Below are positions 57,792 through 64,000 of a stretch of 64,000 nucleotides of DNA, one piece after another. Under the pieces are notes generated by a model. That model made no database searches. It saw only the letters and a list, made by a program, of their open reading frames with translations, and had not been told where the DNA came from. Source of the stretch: Burkholderiales bacterium (GTDB lineage Bacteria > Pseudomonadota > Gammaproteobacteria > Burkholderiales > Burkholderiaceae_C); contig JAGWTU010000026.1 in assembly GCA_028868825.1 (NCBI GenBank), forward strand, positions 1 to 64,000, given 5' to 3'. A program made the translations under genes and the position numbers. Each line of letters opens with the position of its first letter. Within the stretch, counting starts at the first letter, position 1.

Positions 57792-58571
57792 ATGAAGATC
57801 GCACTGTTGTCGGACCTGCATCTCTCGCTGCATCCGCTTGCACAACCGCGGACGGCGGCCGATGTCGTCGTGCTCGCCGGTGACCTCGGCCGGCCCGCCG
57901 CGGCCATCGAGTGGGCCGGCGCGTTCGATGTGCCCACGCTCTTCGTCGCCGGCAATCACGAGTTCTACGGCTCCGACCTCGCGAGCGCGACGGCCGCGCT
58001 GCGCGCGCTCGCCGCCGGCACGCGGGTGCAGGTGCTCGAGCGCGAGGCCTGGACCTGGCGCGGCGTGCGCTTCCTGGGCTGCACGCTGTGGAGCGACCAT
58101 CGGCTGCTGACCACGCCGGAAGAGCGCGAGCTCGGGCGCCGGCAGGCGCTCGAGCTCGTGCGCGACTTCTCGCGCATCGCCGCGTCGCCCGGCGGCCCCA
58201 ACTTCACGCCGGAATTGTCGCGCGAACTCTTCGACGCCTCGGTCGCCTGGCTCGAGGCGCGCTTCGCCGAGGCCCATGCCGGGCCGATCGTCGTCGTCAC
58301 GCATTTCGCACCTTCGAGGCTGAGCATCCACCCGCGCTTCGAGGGCTCGCCGATCAACGCCTGCTTCGTCAGCGACCTGGCCGAGCGCATCGCGCGCTGG
58401 CAGCCGGCGCTGTGGCTGCATGGGCACACCCACGACAGCTTCGACTACCGCATCGGCGCCACGCGCGTCGTCTGCAACCCGCGCGGCTATGCGCCCGCGG
58501 GCGTCGTCGAGAATCACTGCTTCGACCCGCAGTTGCTGCTCGAGGTCGACGAATCGGCCTGCTGCCGATGA
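57792..58571 (+). CDS. Metallophosphoesterase
   Basis: The 259-residue protein has the full calcineurin-like motif series: SDLHL, GDLG, GNHEFYG, THFAPS and GHTHDSFD, giving the two-metal active site. It is a cytosolic phosphoesterase of unknown substrate; homologues often act on nucleotides or phosphodiesters. The gene is monocistronic, following the cassette region and converging on the acyl-CoA operon, 12 nt from its end. Confidence 0.93.
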   Translation: MKIALLSDLHLSLHPLAQPRTAADVVVLAGDLGRPAAAIEWAGAFDVPTLFVAGNHEFYGSDLASATAALRALAAGTRVQVLEREAWTWRGVRFLGCTLWSDHRLLTTPEERELGRRQALELVRDFSRIAASPGGPNFTPELSRELFDASVAWLEARFAEAHAGPIVVVTHFAPSRLSIHPRFEGSPINACFVSDLAERIARWQPALWLHGHTHDSFDYRIGATRVVCNPRGYAPAGVVENHCFDPQLLLEVDESACCR

Positions 58572-58583
58572 GGAAGCCGCCGA

Positions 58584-59762
58584 TCAGCCCCCGGCCGCCT
58601 TGAGCAATTCCCGCGCGATGATCAGCTGCTGCACCTCGGTGGCGCCCTCGTAGATGCGCAGCGCGCGGATCTCGCGGTACAGCCGTTCGACCGTCTGCCC
58701 GCTGACGACGCCCAGCCCGCCCCACATCTGCACAGCCGCGTCGATGACCTGCTGCGCGCCCTCGGTGGCCGCCATCTTCGCCATCGCGGCCTCGCGCGTC
58801 ACGCTGCCCTGGCGGTCGCGCTGCCAGGCGGCGCGGTAGGTCAGCAGCGCCGCGCTGTCGACCGTCGTCGCCATCTGCGCCAGTTTCGCCTGCGTCAGCT
58901 GGAAATCGGCGAGCCGGCGGTCGAACATCTTGCGCGTCGTCGCCCGCTCGAGCGCCGCATCGAGCGCCCGGCGCGCGAACCCCAGCGCCGCCGCGGCCAC
59001 CGAGGTGCGGAAGACGTCGAGCGTGCGCATCGCGATCTTGAAGCCTTCGCCGGGGGCGCCGATCAGCGCTTCGGCCGGAAGGCGGCAGTTCCTGAATTCG
59101 AGCCGCGCCAGCGGATGCGGCGCGATGACGTCGATGCGCTCGGCGATCCCGAATCCCGAAGTGCCCGCGTCGACGATGAAGGCCGAGATGCCGCGCGCGC
59201 CAGGCGCCTCGCCGGTACGCGCGAAGACGACGTAGAAATCGGCGATGCCCCCGTTGGAGATCCAGGTCTTGCCGCCGTCGAGCACATAGCCGGCACCGGC
59301 GCCCTCTCCGTCGCGCCTGGCCTGGCAGGTCAGCGCGGCGACATCGGATCCGGCCTCGGGTTCGGACAGCGCGAAGGCCGCAATCGCCTCGCCGCGGGCC
59401 ACGCGCGGGAGATAGCGGGCTTTCTGCGCCTCGCTGCCCGCCAGGCTGATCGCGCCCGATCCCAGGCCCTGCATGGCGAACGCGAAATCGGCCAGCCCCG
59501 AGTGGCGCGCCAGGATCTCGCGCAGCAGGCAGATCGCGCGGGTGTCGATGATCTCGGCGGCGCCGCCATGGGCGCGGCCGGCGACGGCGTGCGCGAGCCA
59601 GCCGGCGGCGCCGAGCCGGCGCACGAGGTCCCGGCAGGCGGCGTCGACGTCATGGCCATGCTCGTCCGAGATCTGCGCACCGGCCCAGGCCTCGAGGTCG
59701 GCGGCGAGTTGCCGATGACGGTCGTCGAAGAAGGGCCAGTCGCGATAGCTCACGTCCGCCAT
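58584..59762 (-). CDS. Acyl-CoA dehydrogenase
   Basis: The 392-residue flavoprotein has [42 protein letters not shown] and the C-terminal QMWGGLGV...IYEGATEVQ, where the Glu is the usual catalytic base. It makes an alpha,beta-unsaturated acyl-CoA. The ATG at 59762 is 1 nt after the enoyl-CoA hydratase gene, so the two are tightly coupled. It is the last gene of the minus-strand acyl-CoA operon. Confidence 0.94.
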   Translation of the reverse strand: MADVSYRDWPFFDDRHRQLAADLEAWAGAQISDEHGHDVDAACRDLVRRLGAAGWLAHAVAGRAHGGAAEIIDTRAICLLREILARHSGLADFAFAMQGLGSGAISLAGSEAQKARYLPRVARGEAIAAFALSEPEAGSDVAALTCQARRDGEGAGAGYVLDGGKTWISNGGIADFYVVFARTGEAPGARGISAFIVDAGTSGFGIAERIDVIAPHPLARLEFRNCRLPAEALIGAPGEGFKIAMRTLDVFRTSVAAAALGFARRALDAALERATTRKMFDRRLADFQLTQAKLAQMATTVDSAALLTYRAAWQRDRQGSVTREAAMAKMAATEGAQQVIDAAVQMWGGLGVVSGQTVERLYREIRALRIYEGATEVQQLIIARELLKAAGG

Positions 59763-59763
59763 C

Positions 59764-60618
59764 TCAATTTCCTTCGAACGTCGGCTTGCGCTTGGCGACG
59801 AAGGCATCGTGCGCGCGCTTGAAGTCCTGGGTCATCATGCAGATCGCCTGCGCCTGCGCCTCGGCCTCGATGGCCTGCTCGATCGTCATCGCCCATTCCT
59901 GGTGCAGCATCGTCTTCGTGATGCCGTTGGCGAAGGTCGGGCCCTCGGCCAGTTGCCGCGCCAGCGCCTGCGCCTCGGCGGCGAGCGATTCAGGCGCCGC
60001 CAGCCGGTTGAACCAGCCCCAGCGCTCGCCCTTCTCGCCGTCGAGCAGCGCGCCGGTGTAGAGCAGTTCGCTCGCCCGGCCCTGGCCGATGATGCGCGGC
60101 AGGATCGCGCAGGCGCCCATGTCGCAGCCGGCCAGCCCGACGCGATTGAACAGGAAGGCCGTCTTGCTGCGCGGCGTGCCGATGCGCAGGTCGGAGGCCA
60201 TCGCGACGATGGCGCCGGCGCCGGCGCAGATGCCGTCGACGGCGGCGACGATGGGCTGCGGGCAGCCGCGCATCGCTTTCACGAGATCGCCCGTCATGCG
60301 CGTGAACAGCAGCAGTTCGGGGGCCGCCAGCGCGAGCAGCGGGCCGATGATCTCGTGCACGTCGCCCCCGGAACTGAAATTGCCACCGGCGCCCTGGACG
60401 ACGACGACCTTGACGTCGTCGGCGTATTTCAGCTGGCCGAAGAGGTCGCGCAATTCGGCGTAGGACTCGAAGGTCAGCGGGTTCTTGCGCTCGGGACGGT
60501 TGAGCGTGACCGTCGCCACGCCGTCGTCGACCTGCCAGAGGAAATGCCGCGCGACGTAATTCGCCGCCGGACGGCGGTTGCCGGCGAGCAGGCCGGGGTC
60601 GATCGCTGATTCGTTCAT
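59764..60618 (-). CDS. Enoyl-CoA hydratase/isomerase family protein
   Basis: The 284-residue crotonase-fold protein has [13 protein letters not shown], the oxyanion-hole segments [13 protein letters not shown] and [19 protein letters not shown], and a C-terminal family helix. The segment where hydratases carry their first catalytic Glu reads [17 protein letters not shown], which is atypical. It may therefore act as isomerase, lyase or on a bulky aromatic acyl-CoA. It is encoded between an SDR and the acyl-CoA dehydrogenase. Confidence 0.9.
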   Translation of the reverse strand: MNESAIDPGLLAGNRRPAANYVARHFLWQVDDGVATVTLNRPERKNPLTFESYAELRDLFGQLKYADDVKVVVVQGAGGNFSSGGDVHEIIGPLLALAAPELLLFTRMTGDLVKAMRGCPQPIVAAVDGICAGAGAIVAMASDLRIGTPRSKTAFLFNRVGLAGCDMGACAILPRIIGQGRASELLYTGALLDGEKGERWGWFNRLAAPESLAAEAQALARQLAEGPTFANGITKTMLHQEWAMTIEQAIEAEAQAQAICMMTQDFKRAHDAFVAKRKPTFEGN

Positions 60619-60650
60619 GGTGGATTGTTCCTGACTTGCCTTGTTCTGCT

Positions 60651-61430
60651 TCACATGACCTCGCCGCCCGACACCGAGACCGCCTGGCCGGTGATCGCAT
60701 GCGCCGAGTCGCTGCACAGCCAGCGTACGGCATCGGCGACGTCGTCGGGCTGGATCAGCCGGCCCTGCGGGTTGCTGCGCGACAATTCGGCCTTGGCCTG
60801 CTCGGCGCTGCGGCCGGTCTGGGCAACGATGTGGGCGACCGCGCGGCTCACGATGGCGGTTTCGGTATAGCCCGGGCAGACGGCGTTGACGGTGATGCCC
60901 TTGGTCGCCAGTTCCAGCGCCAGCGACCGCGTCAGGCCGAGCACGCCATGCTTGGCCGCCACATAGGCACTGACATAGGCATAGCCGCGCTGCGCCGCCG
61001 TGCTCGCGATGTTGACGATGCGGCCGCGACGCGCGGCCAGCATGTCGGGCAGCACCGCCTGCGTGCAATGGAAAGTGCCGGTCAGGTTGACCGCCAGCAT
61101 GCGCTGCCAGAGTTCGGTGGAGGTCTTCGCGAACGGAGCGCTTTCGGCCTGACCGGCATTGTTGACGAGCACGGCGATCGGGCCGCGGGCGGCGCGCGCC
61201 TGCGCGACTGCCGCTTGCAAGGCGTTTTCGTCGCCGATGTCGGCCGCCACCCAGCCATGCAACGCGCCGATCACCGAGGCCACGGCCTGCAGCGCCGCGG
61301 CGTCGCGCCCGAGCAGCGTGACGACGGCGCCGTCTGCCGCCAGCGTGCGTGCGATCGCCGCGCCGATGCCGCGCGACGCGCCGGTCACCAGCGCATGGCG
61401 CCCGGCCAGGGGACCTCGGGGCTCGCTCAT
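60651..61430 (-). CDS. SDR-family 3-hydroxyacyl-CoA-type dehydrogenase
   Basis: The 259-residue SDR has [21 protein letters not shown], and [21 protein letters not shown] with the Ser and Tyr-x-x-x-Lys. A C-terminal [12 protein letters not shown] follows. AAGGAGG lies just before the ATG. In this operon it is well placed to oxidise the 3-hydroxyacyl-CoA made by the hydratase. It could equally act on a cyclic alcohol intermediate. Confidence 0.92.
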   Translation of the reverse strand: MSEPRGPLAGRHALVTGASRGIGAAIARTLAADGAVVTLLGRDAAALQAVASVIGALHGWVAADIGDENALQAAVAQARAARGPIAVLVNNAGQAESAPFAKTSTELWQRMLAVNLTGTFHCTQAVLPDMLAARRGRIVNIASTAAQRGYAYVSAYVAAKHGVLGLTRSLALELATKGITVNAVCPGYTETAIVSRAVAHIVAQTGRSAEQAKAELSRSNPQGRLIQPDDVADAVRWLCSDSAHAITGQAVSVSGGEVM

Positions 61431-61473
61431 CGCGTCCTCCTTGCGTGCTTCCTGCGCATGGTCATCATCATGA

Positions 61474-62214
61474 TCACAGCGTCAGGCTGCCGACGCTCGT
61501 GCCGCCACAGACATACAGCACCTGCCCGGTGACGAAACCGTTGTCGGGGTCGACGAAGAAGTCCACCGCGCGCGCCACATCCTCGGCAAGGCCGAGCCGG
61601 CGCACGGGGATCGATGCGGCCAGTTGGCGCTCGCGTTCGCTGTCCTTCTCGACGACGTCGTAGAACATGTCGGTGCGGATCGGCCCCGGCGCGACGACGT
61701 TGACGGTGATGCCCTGCGGCGCCAGTTCCAGCGCCCAGGTGCGCGCCATGCCGAGCATGCCGGCCTTGGTCGCCGAATAGGCGGTGCGCGTCGCCAGCCC
61801 CAACGCGGCGCGCGACGACAGCAGCACGACGCGGCCGAGGCCGCGGCGCTGCATTGCCGGCAGAGCAGCCTGCACGAGCTGGATCGCGCAGCCCAGATGC
61901 AGGTCGACGAGGGCGTCGAGATCGCCGAGCCGCACCTCGGGCAGCAGCGCCGGACGGATGACGCCGGCGTTGTGGACCACCGTCGTCACTTCGAACCGCG
62001 CCGCCAGTTCCCGCGCCACCTGCGCGGTCGCGGCGCGATCGCTGAGGTCGACCTCGATGCGGTGCAGCCGTGAATGCTCGGCGCCGCCGCCGCGCCGCGC
62101 CAGCGAGATCACCTCGTAACCGGCGGCGAGCAGGTGCTCGCAGATCGCCGCGCCGATGCCGGCGCTGCCGCCGGTGACGACGGCCACGCCCTTGTCCTTG
62201 GCATTCGCATTCAT
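61474..62214 (-). CDS. SDR-family dehydrogenase
   Basis: The 246-residue SDR has TGGSAGIGAAICEHLLA, HNAGV, and SSRAALGLATRTAYSATKAG with the catalytic Tyr and Lys; GQVLYVCGGTS ends the protein. The ATG overlaps the stop of the cyclase gene (ATGA). It is the second of three SDR enzymes in the operon, implying several alcohol/ketone steps, as expected for an alicyclic or terpenoid-like substrate. Confidence 0.92.
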   Translation of the reverse strand: MNANAKDKGVAVVTGGSAGIGAAICEHLLAAGYEVISLARRGGGAEHSRLHRIEVDLSDRAATAQVARELAARFEVTTVVHNAGVIRPALLPEVRLGDLDALVDLHLGCAIQLVQAALPAMQRRGLGRVVLLSSRAALGLATRTAYSATKAGMLGMARTWALELAPQGITVNVVAPGPIRTDMFYDVVEKDSERERQLAASIPVRRLGLAEDVARAVDFFVDPDNGFVTGQVLYVCGGTSVGSLTL

Positions 62215-63014
62215 GTCGACGCCTCCACCAGCGCCAGCACACGCAGCGGGCTGCCGCTGCCCTTCTCGATCTTCAGCGGCGGGCAGATCAGCACCGTGCC
62301 TGTCGCCGGCAGCTGATCGAGGTTCGTCAGGCATTGCAGGCCGTAGCGCCCGGCGCCATGCATGTAGTAATGGCAGGGATAGGGCGGGCGCAGGTGGTAG
62401 CCCTGGCCGGCGTCGGTGCCGATGGCCTCGGAGCCGAAGCCCAACACGCCGCGCTGTTCGACGAGGAAGCGCGCCGCCTCGGCGCCGGGGCCGGGTGTGT
62501 GCTGGCCCGTCTCGTCGAAATTCTGGTACGCCTCGGCACCGCCAGGTCCGGCGATCCGCCGCGACCAGTCGGTGCGCATCAGCACCCAGGAGCCCGCCGG
62601 GATGCGGCCATGCCGCGACTCCCATTGCTCGATGTCGGCGACGGTGAGCAGATAGTCGGCGTCCTGCGCCGCCTGCGTCGAACAATCGATGACGCAGGCC
62701 GGCGCGACGAAATGCTGCACCGGTATCGTGTCGACCGAATTGTTCGGCAGGTCGCGGCCCGAGATCCAGTGTATCGGCGCGTCGAAATGGGTGCCGGTGT
62801 GCTCGCCGCAGGAGAAATTGTTCCAGTACCAGCCGGGGCCGCGGTCGTCGTAATGCGAGATCTCCTCGACGCGGAAAGGCCAGCATTGGCCCATTTCGGG
62901 CGGCAGGGCGATCTGCGGGAATTCGGGCGTCAGCGACTGCGTGAGGTCGACGACGCGGATGCGCCCCGAGATCAGCGCCGTCGCGAATTCAGCCAGGATG
63001 TTCGCTTGCGCCAT
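62211..63014 (-). CDS. Cyclase-family (kynurenine formamidase-like) hydrolase
   Basis: The 267-residue protein has the family metal motif HTGTHFDAPIH, followed by DLTQSLTPEFP-type N-terminal and GLRPPYPCHYYMHGAGRYG-like C-terminal features. Members hydrolyse amides, lactones or cyclic ketones with a bound metal. It lies between two SDR genes, so a ring-opening or lactone-hydrolysis step after alcohol oxidation is the natural inference. Confidence 0.9.
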   Translation of the reverse strand: MAQANILAEFATALISGRIRVVDLTQSLTPEFPQIALPPEMGQCWPFRVEEISHYDDRGPGWYWNNFSCGEHTGTHFDAPIHWISGRDLPNNSVDTIPVQHFVAPACVIDCSTQAAQDADYLLTVADIEQWESRHGRIPAGSWVLMRTDWSRRIAGPGGAEAYQNFDETGQHTPGPGAEAARFLVEQRGVLGFGSEAIGTDAGQGYHLRPPYPCHYYMHGAGRYGLQCLTNLDQLPATGTVLICPPLKIEKGSGSPLRVLALVEAST

Positions 63015-63015
63015 C

Positions 63016-64000
63016 TCACTGCCCTCCCGCGGCGAGTTCGCGTTCGAGCACTTTGGGGCTCTCGCGCCAGCGTTCGAGCCATTCCTGGGCGACGTCGCCG
63101 GGGTAGACATCCTCGACGCCGTCCTTGAGCGCACGCACGATGGCCGACGCGAGGCCCTGCGGCGCGAGCTTGGGCGGCGGCAGGTTCTGGTTCCATTCGT
63201 CGTCGATCGGGCCCGGGAAGACATTGATCACGCGGATTCCCGCCGGCCGCATTTCGGCGCGCAGGCATTGCGCCAGCGACAGCGCCGCGGCCTTCGACGC
63301 CGAATAGGTGCCGTGGGTCGGGAAGTTCGAAAGCGCGAAGATCGACAGCAGATTGACCCAGGCGGTGGCGTTCAGCGCGCCATCGGCGGCGCGACCGCGC
63401 AGCGCCGGACCGAAGCTCTGCGCCAGCCGCAGCGCACCGAAGTAATTGATCTCCATCTCCGAGCGCGCCGCATCGGTGCCGCGCCGGCCCTGGATGCCGA
63501 AGCTGCGGTGCACCTCGGCGTTGTTGATGACGATGTCGACCTTGCCGCCGATCTCGCCGGCGAGTTCGGTCACCGAGCGCTCGTTGCTCAAGTCCAGCGG
63601 CACCAGCGTCACGGCCTTCAGCGCGGCGATGGCGGCGATTCCCGGGAGCTTCTTCCACGGTTCGGCGTGGCCGACCCAGACGATGTCGGCACCGGCCTTG
63701 ACCAGCGCCTCGACGATGGCCTGGCCGACGGCCGTCTTGCCGTCGGTCACCAGCACCTTGCGGAATTTCGGGTCGCAGGTCATTTCGCGCAGCATGCGGT
63801 CGTCCGTCATATGTTCGCTTCCTTGCAGGGGAAAACCGATCAGCACCGCCTGGCCGGCGCGGTCGAGCCGGGCGCCGACGCGCACGCGTTGCGGCGGCGC
63901 CGAGGGCACCTCGTCGTGCAGGTGCACGATGACCGTGGGGCCGGCGTCCAGGTGCACGAGCGCCAGCCGCCAGGGCAGGCGCTCGCGGAAGAAGAGATCG
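63016..64000 (-). CDS. OB-fold (DUF35-like)/SDR fusion protein, N terminus outside window
   Basis: The frame runs off the window end and has no stop between two domains. The visible N-terminal part (DLFFRERLPWRLALVHLDAG, then GARLDRAGQAVLIGFP) resembles the OB-fold half of acyl-CoA-associated DUF35 proteins. After a linker comes a complete SDR: FRKVLVTDGKTAVGQAIVEAL, NNAEV, and SIFALSNFPTHGTYSASKAA with Tyr and Lys; the nucleotide loop is DGKTAVG rather than TGxxxGxG. An ATG at 63810 with AAGGAAG upstream could start the SDR alone (264 residues), so separate translation is an alternative. It heads the visible acyl-CoA operon. Confidence 0.8.
   Translation of the reverse strand, partial: DLFFRERLPWRLALVHLDAGPTVIVHLHDEVPSAPPQRVRVGARLDRAGQAVLIGFPLQGSEHMTDDRMLREMTCDPKFRKVLVTDGKTAVGQAIVEALVKAGADIVWVGHAEPWKKLPGIAAIAALKAVTLVPLDLSNERSVTELAGEIGGKVDIVINNAEVHRSFGIQGRRGTDAARSEMEINYFGALRLAQSFGPALRGRAADGALNATAWVNLLSIFALSNFPTHGTYSASKAAALSLAQCLRAEMRPAGIRVINVFPGPIDDEWNQNLPPPKLAPQGLASAIVRALKDGVEDVYPGDVAQEWLERWRESPKVLERELAAGGQ

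Overview
The window is very GC-rich, densely packed DNA from a soil or plant-associated proteobacterium, most likely a Burkholderiales betaproteobacterium. That placement rests on a Bug-type (tripartite tricarboxylate) solute-binding protein, GntR/FCD and LysR regulators beside nearly every cluster, a DctP-DctQM TRAP system, and three separate molybdenum hydroxylases. It is inference from gene content, not from a marker gene. No rRNA, tRNA or CRISPR array was seen.

Layout. (1) 3-485: end of an ankyrin-repeat protein. (2) 516-5760, minus strand: an operon for a FAH-family hydrolase, a Bug binding protein, an IorAB-like two-subunit molybdenum hydroxylase and a ModA-like protein without signal peptide, divergent from a GntR regulator (5944-6615). 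(3) 6649-24336: a purine catabolism island. It holds a CMP/dCMP-deaminase-fold protein, an NCS2 purine permease, guanine deaminase, a LysR regulator, xdhABC, a second GntR regulator, a Tsx-like outer membrane protein, a nucleoside/purine ABC importer (ATPase, two permeases, BMP binding protein) and an 8-oxoguanine-deaminase-like amidohydrolase. (4) 24555-31126: split transketolase, TRAP transporter and SDR dehydrogenase, divergent from a LysR regulator. (5) 31691-42920: a flavodoxin-fold oxidoreductase and LysR regulator, then a three-subunit molybdenum hydroxylase, CobW GTPase and amidohydrolase on the plus strand, facing a UbiD decarboxylase and two ACMSD-like amidohydrolases on the minus strand. 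This looks like a pathway for an N-heterocycle or aromatic acid whose substrate I cannot name.

(6) 43418-55562: a carbohydrate regulon with a CUT1 ABC importer, a TonB receptor, a LacI regulator and two pairs of xylose-isomerase-fold protein plus Gfo/Idh/MocA dehydrogenase. Two near-identical palindromes, one before the ABC operon and one before the TonB receptor, look like the LacI operators. The plus-strand run ends in a small 101-residue protein carrying a duplicated HVSSG motif that I do not recognise. (7) 55657-57740: a broken AmpC-like beta-lactamase abutting a short integron-cassette-like array with two attC-like sites, a truncated third, an excalibur/DUF4124 secreted protein and a NUDIX hydrolase. 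(8) 57792-58571: a metallophosphoesterase. (9) 58584-64000, minus strand: an acyl-CoA catabolic operon (acyl-CoA dehydrogenase, enoyl-CoA hydratase, two SDRs, a cyclase-family hydrolase and an OB-fold/SDR fusion cut by the window end).

Overall this is an accessory catabolic region. Each module has its own importer and local regulator, and most start codons are joined by ATGA or GTGA overlaps. The least explained items are the duplicated-motif small protein, the cassette array, the tandem amidohydrolases of which one lacks its metal motif, and the unassigned heterocycle and sugar pathways.
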